A stretch of DNA of 64,000 bases from Lepraria neglecta (GCA_033220425.1 CM065648.1:186001-250000); one strand, 5' to 3'. Numbered from the stretch's first letter, positions 1-12,273 are shown. Program-made: numbers and translations. The notes: a model not told the origin generated them from the letters alone.

Positions 1-1882
1 CTAAAGTTAAGGCTATTATTAACTAGGAACCCCTAAATCGTCTAAAAGAGATATAAGTATTTATTAGTTTCTATAACTTCTACCGCCGGTTTATTAAGGA
101 CTTCTCGAAAATAGTTAGACCCTTAGTATTACTTACTAAAAAGGATTATCTATTCTAGTAGTCTAAAGTATATTAGGCGGCCTTCGAGCGTCTTAAGAGT
201 ATAGTTACTAGTACCCTAGTACTTCGGTATTATAATAGAGCCTAACTAGCGGTACTAGAGATAGATTCATCTGATTATATTAATAGTAATATTCTATCCT
301 AAGCTAACGATAACGGAGTCCTTTATCTAGTTATATTCTATAGTAAAAACCTACTACCTACGGAGTATAACTATAAGATCTATAATAAGGAGCTATTTAT
401 AATTATCCGCTATCTAGAATACTAGTATCCTAAATTAGAATTAACTAATATTTCTATCTAAATATTTACTAATTATAAGAGCCTTAAATATTTTATATAG
501 ATAAAGAAGCTAATACGCTATCAAGCTCGATAGATAGAGAAATTAGCTAATTTTAGCTTTAAAATTATATACTAGAGTAGTAAATCTAATAGTAAAGTAG
601 ACGCCTTAATATATATACTAAACTTAGTTTCTACTAATAATTAAGATAAGCGTTAAAATTATTAATACTATATTCTACTATCTCTAGAGTATTTTTAGAA
701 ATTCTTCAAGGGTAGAGACCTTAAAGAGGGGGGATAGTAGTAATAATACTATATTAGATAAACGGATTAACACGATAGCTAAAAAAGGCTTACCTCTATA
801 TATAAGGGTAGTACTAGTAAATAAGGAAGATAACGACTATAGATATATCCGTAATACCTTCGCGAAGGATCTATCTTAGATATTCGAGATAGTTAATCTA
901 TATTATTACTCTAGTTATAATAATATACTCTTCTATAAGGATTATCTTTAGATTCTAGTAATAGCTAAGCTCCGTATAGATCTAATCAAGGAAAGCTATA
1001 ACTAATCTATATACGGCTATCCTAGTAGAAATAGGATACTTAAGTTAGTAAAGAGATAGTTCTACTAGCGTAGTATAAAAGATAAGATTACTCGCTATAT
1101 CTATAATTAATATATCTGCTAACGAAGTAAAGCCCCTCGAGACTAATATAATAGGCTACTATACGCTTTACCGGTGCCGAAGCAACGCTAGTAAGATATC
1201 TCTATAGACTTTATTACTAGACTTCCCGTCTCGGAAGGGTATAATACTATATATACTATCGTAGATCGGCTTTCTAAAGAGCGCTACTACGCTCTATATA
1301 TTATAACTAATTAAGGTATATCTATAAAAGCTATAGCCGATATCCTAATAAGATATATCTTCCGCTCGTATAGTCTCCTAGAGTCGATCATCTCTGATTA
1401 AAGGCTATAGTTTATATTATTAGTATAGAAGGTACTATATTAACGACTAAAGATTAATATTAAGCTATCTATAGCGTTCTATCTAGAAACTAACGATTAG
1501 ATAGAATAGGCTAATTAAGACGTCCAGCGTTACCTAAGAATATATTACTTATATATATAAGATAATTAGGTCTAATTTCTCTCTATAGCCGAATTTATAG
1601 ATAATAACTCTATTACTAGTACTACGGGAATAACTCTCTTCTTTGCTAATAAAGGTTTCTACCCTTAGATATCTTTCTCTCTATCTATAGACGCTAGAGC
1701 TATAGCTTATAAGCGTATCTAGTATACTAAGGTAAATAATATTATAGATTATATAACGAGAGTCTAAGACTTTATAACTAAATAATCCGTTATAAGCCGT
1801 AGAAGAATAATAGATTAAGCTAATAAGAAGTAGTCTAACGTTATATACGATAAAGGAGATATAGTATTCCTATCTAGTCGGA
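1..1882 (+). mobile_element. Ty3/Gypsy fragment D (RT end, RNase H, integrase), RIP-degraded
   Basis: The fragment is cut by the window start and ends where a Helitron-like terminus begins. The first recognisable part is the RT/RNase H linker: [11 protein letters not shown], then LLTKK, around 60-150. RNase H follows at about 230-580, with EIDSSDY, FYSKNL, YNKEL and IFTNYKSL (family: FTDHKSLEYF). The integrase core lies near 1,140-1,300, with DFITRLPVSEGYN and TIVDRLSKE. Stops are all TAG or TAA. A C-terminal integrase motif (YDKGDMVFLS-like) ends near 1,880. The sequence differs from elements A, B and C, so it is a separate family. No LTR is visible. Confidence 0.88.
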
Positions 1883-2271
1883 ATCTTTCTTCTAATAACA
1901 GATTATAGCGAAATTCGGAGCAATTCCGCACTTATAGCTAATCAAAATGCTTCTATACTTTAGTAGTCGATTCCCTCTTTTAGCTAGCGCCGCCAAGCAA
2001 GAATATTAAAATCGAAATTCGTATCGTAACTTCTTCGCAGTACTTCCCTGCGCTATATACGTTATATAATATCGATATAATCTTATAAGTTTTGGAACCA
2101 AGTATACGCTTTCTAATACCGTCAAAAAATTTAAAACTAGTCTATTTACGCAAAAGTTATGAGCAAAAGAAGCATTTTCGCTATGTTTTTGCGCGTAGCA
2201 CAAGCTTAGTAGCAAATGCCAAGTATTGAGCTTGGCGCCCCCGGACCCTAGAACATCAAAAGTTGAATACG
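1883..2271 (+). mobile_element. Non-autonomous Helitron-like repeat, 5' end, plus orientation (truncated)
   Basis: It begins with the shared terminus ATCTTTCTTCTAATAACAG, inserted in the integrase C-terminus of Gypsy fragment D. It continues with about one unit of the family's internal repeat, including the GCCAAGC / GCTTGGC inverted repeat near 2,218-2,238. No 3' hairpin end follows. It stops at the duplicated Gypsy segment that starts near 2,272. Confidence 0.7.
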
Positions 2272-2517
2272 GGTAGCGGCAGCGATATTATATCGGACGA
2301 ATAGATCAACGCGCTAACTAATTAGGATTTACCTCTATACGTAAGAGTCACGCTAGTAAACAAGGAAGACGATGACTGTGGGCGTATCCGTGATACCCTA
2401 GAGAAGGATCCGTCCCGGATATTTGAAACGATCAATTTAAAGTATTGCTCTAGCTATAATAACGCACTCTTCTATAAGGATCGTCTATAGGTTCTAGTAA
2501 TGGCTGAGCTCCGCTTA
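2272..2517 (+). repeat. Second, less mutated copy of a Gypsy D pol segment
   Basis: This stretch matches about 729-985 upstream closely (landmarks: TTACCTCTATA, AAGGAAGA, CTCTTCTATAAGGAT, TAATGGCTGAGCTCCGC). It retains CA and TG where the upstream copy has TA. It is sandwiched between two Helitron-like repeat pieces of opposite orientation. Capture by a Helitron or a rearrangement could both explain this; the sequence alone does not decide. Confidence 0.75.
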
Positions 2518-3083
2518 CTACTAAGCTCGCACTGTCTACAAAACATAGTGAAAACGCTTCTTTTACTTATGAGTTTTGCGTAAGTAGACTAATTTTGAAA
2601 ATCTCGACGGTGTTGGAAAGCGCATGCTTAGTTCCAAAACTTATGAAATCATCTCGATATTATATAATGTATATGGCGCGGGGAAGTCCTGCGAAGAAGT
2701 GTGCAGCGTATTCAACTTTTGATGTTCGAGGGTCCGGGGGACGCCAAGCTCAATGCTTGGCATTTGCCACCGAGCTCGCGCTGCCTGCAAAATATTGCGA
2801 AAACGCTTCTTTTACTCATAACTATTGCGTAAATAGGCCGATTCTAAAAATTCTTGATGCGCAAGCAAGCTAATAATTGAATCCAAAACTTATGAAATCA
2901 TCTCGATATCATATAATATATATGGCGCGGGGAAGTACTACGAAGAAGTTGCGATACGAATTCAAGTTTTGGTGGTTGAAGGCGCTAGCCGAGAGAGGGA
3001 ATACAGAATATAGGGCCAATCTCATTGGCTATAAGTGCGGAATTGCTCCGAATGTCGCGATAATCTATTATTAGAAGAAAGAT
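2518..3083 (-). mobile_element. Non-autonomous Helitron-like repeat, minus orientation (5' end at 3,083)
   Basis: About two units of the roughly 245-bp family repeat run in reverse orientation. They finish with the reverse complement of the shared 5' terminus (TTATTAGAAGAAAGAT) at 3,083. There is no hairpin 3' end on the inner side. With the piece at 1,883-2,271 it forms an interrupted inverted repeat around the Gypsy segment. Confidence 0.7.
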
Positions 3084-3089
3084 TAGGGC

Positions 3090-3143
3090 CTTTTACAAGT
3101 AATAGATATATATCGAGGCAGTTAGCTTATAGACCAAATAGGT
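3090..3143 (+). repeat. Left edge of the SNF2-carrying repeat, cut off by element A
   Basis: The sequence AGATATATATCGAGGCAGTT and the following TTATAGACCAAATAG also occur at 26,249-26,290, just left of the second SNF2-like copy. Here it is followed by LTR element A. Removing A and one TSD restores TTATAGACCAAATAGGTCTCGG, parallel to the sequence at 26,279-26,300, which dates A as younger than this repeat. Confidence 0.75.
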
Positions 3144-3636
3144 TATTACGATTAGGAAACATGATCAGGGATGCGCTCAAGGAGCGTAGCGCCCGTCATG
3201 GTCCGAGTCGGCGAATTAGTGTCCGACTCGGACAGGACCCTGAAAGCTTGGCATGTTAAGCGATGAGCGCAGGGAGCGTAATGAGCGCAGTGCGATCAGT
3301 GCGATCAAAGCGATCATGGATGATGAGCGCAATGAGCGCAATGAGCGCAGTGCGATCAATGCGATCAGGAACGCTTGGCATGGATTTCGTATATCTATAT
3401 ATGCGGAGCACTACTCACCACTTGGAGCGTCGTGCTCAACTTGCTTTATACTTACTATTCAATTGTTTACTATATACGATAGATCTCTTAGGCTAGGCAC
3501 TAAATATATATCATCTGATTATATACTAGACTCGCTTAGCATCACTAGAGGCCTGCTTTATACTCTTATCTAGTTGTACCTCCATCCCTATTGAGAATCA
3601 ATCTATATACGATACTAGTACGTACGGTTCGTAATA
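3144..3636 (+). repeat. 5' LTR of copy A
   Basis: It starts TATTACGATTAGG (TG mutated to TA) and ends CGGTTCGTAATA (original CA mutated). It matches 9,358-9,850 over its whole 493 bp. It contains a run of GAGCGCAATGAGCGCAGTGC-like short repeats at about 3,265-3,375. Confidence 0.92.
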
Positions 3637-3729
3637 CTTTAAGCACCCTTAAGGATAAGTGCTATACTAAGAGACCCTAGGGCTAATACCCTAAGCTCCT
3701 TAGGAGGGAGCGGATAATAGTAATAGAGA

Positions 3730-6700
3730 CGCCCGACTATTAACGAAGGAACTAGTAGATATATTAAGATAGCCTAGCCTAATTTATACTATAGAGAAAG
3801 AGACAAGCTCGAGAGATAGCTATCTCAGGTTAGTTTATACCTGGCTTTCTAGGGGGACTATATATCTACTTAGCGATATCTAACCTTCGCTATTACTTAC
3901 TTATATAGAAGAGCCTAGAAGTAGGTCGATCTATTCCTAAAGAAGTATATAGAAGAACTAGAGGATAATAATAATATAGAGATTAAGTAGTAGATAGAGA
4001 GTATAGCTATATTTAGACTCGAAATCTACCGTATATTCGGACCGTCTAACAAGGTTAATATAGTAATATAAACTATCTAGTACTTAACTTAGAAGAAGTC
4101 TATATCGGAGTATTTAACTTAGTTTTAATAGTATATAGCGAAGACTAACTAGGACGATAATATATTAATAACTATATACCGAAGAGGTCTAAAGGATAAT
4201 ATTAAGGACAAACTTATAAGGTTAGGGATTATCCTTAATACCCTCGATAAACTAATTAAAGAAGTAATTAAAATTAATAATAAGCTATTTAAAAGGACTA
4301 TAGAGAAAAGGTATAACGGAGGAGTCGGCGGGATAGGATACTCAAGCTTTTTTACTAAATCGAAGAGCTATTACCTAGGATATAAAGAACGCGACCCTTA
4401 TAGACTAGTACTAATAGAACTAGATTTCACGGAGAAGAAAGGCAAATAGGCCTTTAGAGGGCTAGCTAGGGACAAGAAGCAGTAAGGGGGCAGAAAGAAA
4501 ACACTCACGTATTATAGCTATAGTAAACCGGGCCACTTCGCTAGAGACTGCAAGTCGAAAAATATAGTATATCGATAGTAGCTAAACGTACTAGAAAAGG
4601 TACGAGACTAGGATAGTAATTCTAGTAGAATCTTACCAATATAGAACGAAGTCTACGGTTAGTAACTAGATAAGGAATCTGACTTAGGAGACGAGGAGTT
4701 CTCCGACAACAGCTTCACAAATAAAGCCAATACTTAGATAGGAAAGCTATATATTAGGGATAGCAGCAACGCTTAGGGAAAGTAACCCGAGTAGGATTAG
4801 AATAAGGAAGAATCGGAATAGAAGGTTATAATCAAAATAAAAGGACTACCGATAATACCTGAACCTAGATCTACTATATCTAAGGAGAGATAGGAATACT
4901 TAGAGGAAGAAAGGCTAAAAGAATTCTAGAACGATTTTAGTATCTTAGACTTTAGGAGTAACTACTATCACCTTGAATATAAGGAAGTCTACTAGAGGTA
5001 GTATATAGAGAATAGTTACAACTATTATAGAATTAACCATAGAAAGGAACTAGGAGTTCTAATAAAATCATCCTATAGTAATTACTAATACTATAAGTAT
5101 AAGGATAATAGATATCCTTAGTACTTAGCAAGAAAACGATAACTAAGTTACTTTCTATATAAGAAGGACGAAGAAGAGGCTCACTATTAAAACTAAATAA
5201 GATATTAGAGTCTAGAAGCAAACTAATACTATCTGTAGTAATAGTATATATATTTATATAACGACTACAAGAAATACAAGTTCGAGAAATAACTTATAGG
5301 ATTCCTCCCTATACAGGGAAAAGAGTAATCCCTTATAGTAGGGGTAGCCATAAGGAGATCAATATATTAACCCCTAAATAATATCTATATTCTATATAAT
5401 ATAATATATATATAAAGATACCGGTAATCGTTAATAGATAGCGGACCGTTGCGATAATAGATTCTAGAGCTACTAGAAACTTCATTTCACGAGACTTAGT
5501 ATAAGTAACTAGAATACTAACTCGAAAGAAGTTATAGTAGTATAACCTTTAGATAGCTAACGGGTTAATACTATCAATAGGAAAGATAGACGAAGAGACA
5601 CTTTTATTACCTATTATAATTCAGTACCGCTATAAGGAGATTACCTTTAATATTATTAGGATAGCTACCTATTATATAATTTTAGGAATATCTTGATTAA
5701 AGAAGTATAACCTAATAATTAATTAGGCTCGAGAAGTACTCAAGATAGATTAATCCGGCAATATTACTAGAATTATACCTATATATTAGTAGCGTTTAAT
5801 AGTAGATAAGAAGCCGAACCGAAAACCGGTCAAGGTATATATTACCTTAGCTTCGTATAAGGACGGTACTAAAAGGTAGTCCGACTCTATAGTTACTAGT
5901 AAAGGTTAATAGGATAATAAAGTAAGAGATAAGGGAGGAACTAATATACTCTCTATCCCTTAGGAATATAGTAAGTAGGTATACTTATTCAAGGAAGAGA
6001 CAAATATAGAAGTATTACCTAAGTATTAGCTATAGGATTATAAGATCGAACTCGAATCTGGTAAGTAACTAATATTTAGACCTATTTACGTATTATTAGA
6101 AAAGGAACTTAAAGTACTTCGCGGGTATATTGACGAGAACCTTAAAAAGGGATTTATTCGGGAATCTAAATTACTAGTAGGTTATCTAATCCTCTTTATA
6201 CTAAAGAAGGACGGAAGCTTAAGACTATATATTAACTATCGAAAGTTAAACGATATTATAATTAAGAATAGATACCCTTTACCTAATATTAGCGAGCTAT
6301 AGGATTAGCTTAGGAAAGTAAAGATATTTACTAAACTAGATCTTAGAGGTATATATAATCTAATTCGGATAAAAGAAGGTAAAGAATAGAAAACTACCTT
6401 CCGAACGAGATATAGCTACTATAAATATCTAGTAATACCGTTTAGACTTACCAACGTACTAGTAACCTACTAAGTACTTATTAATAACGTTATACAAGTA
6501 TACTTAGATTGAATAGCAATAGCGTACCTTGATAATATACTAATTTATTCTAAGAATAAGAAAGAATATATAGAGTATATATAGGACGTCCTCGGATATC
6601 TATTATAAGCGAAACTTCTTCTTAAACTAGAAAAGTGCGAATTCTATAAGGAATTAGTAGAGTTTCTAGGATTTATAGTTAGTACGAAAGGTATTAGTAT

Positions 6701-8815
6701 AAGCCCTAAAAAGATTAAGGCTATAGCTAAGTAGCCTATACTATAGGACGTTAAAGTAGTATAAAGCTTCTTAGGATTTGCTAACTTTAACAGGAAGTTT
6801 ATAGAGGGCTACTCTAAGAAGGTACTTCTACTTACAGATATTACGAAGAAGGATATTAGATTTATATAGGGGGAAAACTAATAGAAATCATTTAATATAT
6901 TAAAGAAAGTATATACGGATCTACTAGTACTCTATACCTTTTAGGCGAACGAGCTAGCTTATATCGAAATAGATATATTAGATCTTGTAATCGGAGTATA
7001 CCTATACTAAATGAAAGACTAAAAGTAGTATCTAGTTACCTACTATTCAAGGAAGATATTAGTAGTAGAATAGAACTATAATATATACGATAAGAAACTA
7101 CTTGCCGTAGTTTATATACTTTAGAACTAGCGAGTATACGCGGAGAGCTACTCGGATCTAACTATCTTTATAGATTATAAGAATCTTCTTAACTTTATAA
7201 TAATAAAAGAGCTAAATAGAAGATAGGTTCGATAGTTAGAACTATTAGGTTAATATAAATTCAAGATAACCTATACCCTAGGAAAGGATAATAGTCGAGT
7301 AGATACCCTTAGTAGGCGATCGGACTATATAGAAGAGAAGAATATTATAGAGCGACTGATCCTAAAGAAAGAAGCGGACGGATTATTAGTACTATACTAG
7401 GTATTAGCTATAACCCTTCGTATAATAGGACCTAATATAACTAATAGGATCGTAAAGGCCTACGAAGACGATATATTCGTAACAACCCTAAGGAAGGATT
7501 AGCTAGATACTATATTACTTAAATACTAGGAGAAGACTTATCTACCTGAATAATATACTAAAGAAGTAATCAGGGATTACTATAACAACCCTTTACAAGG
7601 TTACCTAGAGGTATCCAAAATAGTAGAACTCCTAGGACGAGGATACGCGGCGCTAAAGCTTCGAGCGCGCGTTAAATAATATATTAAAGAATATATCTAA
7701 TACTAGTAGAATAAGTCTATACGATATACTAGATATAGATAAATATAATTTGCGCTAGTCCTAGAATTACTATAGGACGAGGTTATAATAGACTTTATAG
7801 TTAAGCTACTACTATCGAAGGATCTAGCTATATAAGATACCTTCGATTCAATTATAGTTATTATAGATAAACTAACGAAGTATACTATTATAGTACCTTT
7901 TAAAGAAATCTATAAAGTAGATTAGCTAGCGTTTATACTATTAGATAGGCTAATTAGAGACTATAGTATACTAAAATCAATTATATTAGATAGAGATAAG
8001 CTCTTTATATTAAATTACTAGAAGATACTTATTAGAGTAATTAGAATAAAACTAAGAATATTAATAGTATACTATCTATAGATAGATAGATAAATAGAAC
8101 GTACGAATCAAATAATAGAAGTATACCTTAGATACTATATTAACTAGAAATAAGATAACTAGGTATCGCTACTTCTAATAGTATAACTAGTATATAATAA
8201 TAAGATATCGGATATAATAAAGCTAATACTATTCTTTACTAATTATAGAAAGAATATAAATAGATTTCTATAATCTAGAGAGGGACCTAATATAGAAAAA
8301 GCCTTAGTAAAGGTAGAGAAGCTTAAGAATTTATATAAGGATATATAAAGGTCTATTAAAAGCTCGAACGGTAGGTTAAAGGAATAGATTAATAGGAAAA
8401 GAAAGAATATTCCTTAGCTAAAAGAGGGGGATAAAGTATATCTCCTAATAAAAAATATAAGAATAACGAGACTAAGTAAGAAACTAGATTATATTAAGGT
8501 CGGACTATTCTTGATTAAATGGTTAAAAGGACTAGTTAACTATAAACTCTAACTACTACTTGACGCTAAGGTATATCCGGTATTTTATATCTTACTCTTA
8601 GAGCTAGTAGACCCTAATACGCCGCTATAAGAGATATTCTATTATAATATTAAAGAAGAAATAGAGTTCGAGGTCGAGAGGATTCTAAATTAGGTCGATT
8701 AGAAATATCTAGTTAAATAGAAAGGGTACGACGATATCGAAAATATCTAGGAACCACTCAGGAATCTTATAAACTGCTAGGAACTTCTATAAGAGTTCCG
8801 AGAGCGTTATAGAAG
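3730..8815 (+). pseudogene. gag-pol of Ty3/Gypsy copy A
   Basis: The frame is readable through RIP stops. The gag zinc knuckle is at 4,510-4,551: KPGHFARDCKSK survives, with the first two Cys now Tyr. The protease active site is near 5,451-5,483 (IIDSRAT, family DSGAT). The RT core YLDN (family YLDD) is at 6,525-6,536. RNase H is at about 6,940-7,330 (YYSRK, YNIYDKELLAVV, IFTDYKNL). The integrase core is around 7,785-8,260 (DFIVK, VIIDKLTK). The C-terminal chromodomain is at about 8,645-8,800 (FEVERIL, then YLVK and KGYDD, stops at Trp positions). Element-borne chromodomains are known to steer integration to heterochromatin. Stops and altered catalytic residues make this copy inactive. Confidence 0.9.
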
Positions 8816-8901
8816 GAGGACCAATCGGTTCCGTCTAGGAAGCCAAACTGTTCGGACGAGATATTAAATATCTAATTATCAGGAACGCTTAGGATAGACC
8901 G

Positions 8902-9357
8902 CTAGTCTTCTTCTAACTCCTTAATATTCTATATCTCTTAGTCTATAATCTTCCGCTTTTTATTTTCAAGATGTTTATACTATATCTAAAGGTATATTAG
9001 TATAGTCTAAAGATATATAGACTCTTCTATAGAACGAGCCAACTCTTCGCGTATAGTTTTTAACTATAACTACGCTTCCTTTCATTCTGTCTTAATATAA
9101 TATATCTTAAGAGGCGATACTATAAGGTCGCATTTTCTACCGCTGCCTATATAGTTAGAATACCTGTCGAATCCTATACCTATTAAGTACTATTTGCCGC
9201 TAGCAATATATCGGGAACACGGCCGTATCACGACTTCGGTTAGCTTACTGGCCAGTACCGTTCGGCGGACGGTCGGTTTATCTAAACGTTTAGTACGTCG
9301 GGGTAGTATAAAGGATAGATGGTTTCTCAGGACGAGAAATCTGGGAGAGGGAGCTAA
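8902..9357 (-). pseudogene. Antisense Cys-rich / coiled-coil ORF of Gypsy copy A
   Basis: This frame opens at the 3' LTR boundary and runs opposite to pol. It starts with a basic region (PRFLV, then RNHLSFI). A Cys-rich block near 9,130-9,210 follows, reading CSRYIASGK and later SGRKCDL. If Y and stops are read as RIP changes, its spacing is C-x2-C-x6-C-x8-C-x2-C-x6-C, as in copy B. After it comes a Lys/Glu-rich segment predicted to be coiled coil (LKTIREELARSIEES). The frame stops at 8,902-8,904. Similar proteins are, from memory, common unnamed products in fungal repeat regions. The function is unknown; DNA or nucleic-acid binding is only a guess. Confidence 0.6.
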
Positions 9358-9850
9358 TATTACGATCAGGAAACATAATCAGGGATATACTTAAGGAGCG
9401 TAGCGCCCGTTATAGTGCGAGTCGGCGAATTAGTATCCGACTCGGACAGGACCCTGAAAGCTTGGTATATTAAGCGATAAGCGCAGGGAGCGCAATAAGC
9501 GCAGTACGATTAGTGCGATCAAAGCGATTATAGATAATAAGCGTAATAAGCGCAATGAGCGCAGTGCGATCAATGCGATTAGGAACGCTTGGTATGGATT
9601 TCGTATATCTATATATACGGAGCACTGCTTACCACTTGGAGTGTCGTGCTCAACTTGCTTTATACTTGCTATTCAATTGTTTACTATATACAATAGATCT
9701 CTTAGGCTAGGCACTAAACATATATTATCTAATTATATACCAGACCCGCTTAGCATCACTAGAGGCCTGCTTTATACTCTTGTCTAGTTACACCTCCATC
9801 CCTATTGAGAATCAATCTATATACGGTACCGGTACGCACGGTTCGTAACA
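9358..9850 (+). repeat. 3' LTR of copy A
   Basis: The partner of the LTR at 3,144, ending with an unmutated TTCGTAACA. It is flanked on the right by the TSD TAGGT. Confidence 0.92.
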
Positions 9851-9855
9851 TAGGT

Positions 9856-12090
9856 CTCGGAAAGATATACCGTCGCTATAGCTACTCTACTAACCTATCC
9901 CAAATACTAAGCTAACTATTATCCCTTTTAGACCCGATAGGCTTAGATACTAATTATTCTGAACCGGGCGCTCTGCCTCGCCTTTAAGTATATCCGCAAA
10001 TCTTGTATAAAGAATAATAGATTCTATCTTACTAAAGGTACCGAAGAGTATCTATAGCCTCTAGGAGCGAAGTATCCTTCGACTACCCGTATAAAGATAG
10101 TATTCGAATATCCTTATATTAATAGCTCCGTTACTACAAGAACTCTTAAGAAGTAATATATTAGGCCTAGCGTTATAGTCGTACTAAAATCCTAGTTATA
10201 TACTTAGATATAGGAGTTTAGCAAGATTATAGACGAAACGGATAACCCCTTTTATATACGCTATAAAGTCGCCTACAAGAGTACTATATTAAAAAGGGGA
10301 TTCAAGCTAGATATCCTCTAAGCCAAAATAAATTACGGCTAGGACGATGAAGCTAATTACGCTTCGCGTCTAGAATAGACTAGAAACGTAGTTATCACAG
10401 TATACGATAGCTATAACTCTCGAGTAAGGGGTCCGGCTAGATTCCCAAGATACAGACTTAATAGAGATAATTAGGCGTTCCTAATCTTTAACGAAGTCTA
10501 TAACTATACCGGCCTATCCTCTCCGGCCAACAAGATCCTCAAGCGTATTATACTAGAAACCGCCGTCTTCTTCGTTATAGGTACCCTAATTAAGACTAGT
10601 ATCGCTGATATATAGCACTTGCTAGCTAGCGTAGAGACCCTTATATAGGCCTAATATAATAAACTAAAGTTCTATACGAAGAATTATATCGATAAGCTTA
10701 AGGTTTATCTAGAAAAGTATTAGACTACGTTAACTAAAAAGTAGGTATATCTATATATAGATAAGTAGAAGGAGGTAATATAGAGGCTACGACATATCTT
10801 AATAACCGTATATCTCAAATGATTATAGAATATATACTAGCCTATAGATAATAAGCCAATCCTTATACTTCCTCCCAACTATATTTTTAAGAGGATACTT
10901 ACTACGGAACCTAGAGTAGCTAAGACTTTAACGGGTATATACTAGTCTATAGCCTATAAATATAAGAGGTTAATAGTAGATATAAAGCGGGAGTATCTCG
11001 CAGGGGGTAAAAAAGGTCCTTCGCCTTATATATCTAGACGATATATTAAAGACACCGCGAGGAAAATCCGGGTATTTAGTATCTTCCTATATCTAGTTAT
11101 AATAGGAGAGAATAAGAAATATTACCTTACAAATAATAATAGTAAAGATCTTAGCCCTCTCTACCTTACCGTCGGAGAATTAGATAAACTACTACTCCTT
11201 ATTAGAGACTAGGACTTAGAAGATTATCCGAAGGAGGAACCGGTAGTACGCCCCAGTTAGTAGAAATCCCTAGGAAATTCCCTATACGCTATAGAGCTGA
11301 ATTAGCTGGCGGAGTCTAGTGTAAAATGGTAAGCTATACGGCCCATTCTAGATAAGCTCTTGGATCAGAAGAATATATATGGCTGCCCTGCCAAGCTGCT
11401 CATTATATCCGGTATAAGTCCGGTAGTTACATTCATCTTTTAGCTTATATATCTCTCTTTTTTTATTCTATCTCTTATCCCTCCTATCTATTCTTAAGTA
11501 ATATATTAATACTAATACTATTATAGTTAATTAGAAAGTACTACGGTAGACGGCTCTTTAAGCTATATCGAAAGGTATATAAGGATATATTCTCGAGTAA
11601 TTATATCGTTTCGATTATACACGATAGAACCCTAGCTAAGGATCGTAAGAGGATAGTACTCGGCTTTTAGGAATACCGGGATACTAAGGACTAGTTCTTA
11701 AGCGATATAAGAGTCCGTGTTCTAATATCCACAGCCGCTATTATTGGTAAAGGCTTCGACCTATTTCAGACACGTATAATTCTATATACCGACCCCCTAC
11801 TAGAACTTAGCCCTAGAATATCAATTAGTAGCTTATACTAATAGGATAGGGCAAAAGTATAATAGTACCTACTTTGTTCGCTTACTCCTAGATAGGCAAG
11901 TATATAGGTTCGATAGAGATATAACGGAGGTATCGGAGAGGAAGGACATCGAGAGCAAGTTCTCGTTCGGTATTACGAATAAGTTGGATAATTAAGACGA
12001 AGGTTTTCGGTATATACTAGTACTATTAGATATTAGAGAGGTATAGATAAAACGCGTTGTTTAGTATCTTCGTACAGAAGTCGATATTAT
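9856..12090 (+). pseudogene. SNF2-type helicase, repeat-borne, RIP-degraded (copy 1)
   Basis: The Walker B-like block is at about 10,480-10,505 (LIFNEVYNY; family DEVH or DEAH). The GTPI-like motif III block is at about 10,570-10,610 (VIGTLIKTSIADI). The C-terminal helicase lobe is at about 11,530-12,000, with KDRKRIVLGF, LISTAAIIGKGFDL and NRIGQKY (SNF2 motif VI, HRIGQ). The Walker A region was not identified with certainty. A homologous, shorter copy is at 26,246-27,715 and the left flank is shared, so this is a multicopy element rather than a single host gene. SNF2 proteins are ATP-dependent DNA translocases; the role in a mobile unit is unknown. Confidence 0.7.
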
Positions 12091-12168
12091 ATATAGATAG
12101 CTACTAGTTATTATACACCCTCTTCGCTTTGGTTACCTAAAGCCTAGTACTTTTAATAGTAGTTTATC

Positions 12169-12273
12169 AAGTCTAAATTATAATTAAGCAAGTTCTAATC
12201 CCGATTAAACAAGTCTAAATCCTAATTAGATAAGCCCAAATTATAATTAAGTAAGCTCGAATCGGCTATTAGA
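12169..12273 (+). repeat. 21-bp tandem repeat, five units
   Basis: Five consecutive 21-bp units start at 12,169, 12,190, 12,211, 12,232 and 12,253, of the type AAGTCTAAATCCTAATTAGAT. The period is a multiple of three, so it would encode a 7-residue repeat downstream of the SNF2-like region. Related units recur at 14,530-14,592. Confidence 0.85.

Larger units (their letters stand above)
3144..9850 (+). mobile_element. Ty3/Gypsy chromovirus-type LTR retrotransposon, copy A
   Basis: A full-length 6.7-kb element with two 493-bp LTRs and a perfect 5-bp target duplication TAGGT (3,139-3,143 and 9,851-9,855). The order is gag with CCHC zinc knuckle, protease, RT, RNase H, integrase, chromodomain, antisense ORF, 3' LTR. 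RIP stops occur throughout, so it is dead. It is a sister of copy B at 45,527-52,202. The PR-RT-RH-IN-chromodomain order is that of Ty3/Gypsy chromoviruses. Confidence 0.93.

Noticed and set aside
3283-3375. CRISPR-like short repeats (GAGCGCAATGAGCGCAGTGC type)
   Set aside because: Contiguous degenerate 9-10 bp repeats without spacers, inside LTRs of a eukaryotic retrotransposon.
3253-3573. 106-codon and 77-codon plus-strand frames
   Set aside because: They lie inside the 5' LTR of copy A, in its GAGCGCA short-repeat region.
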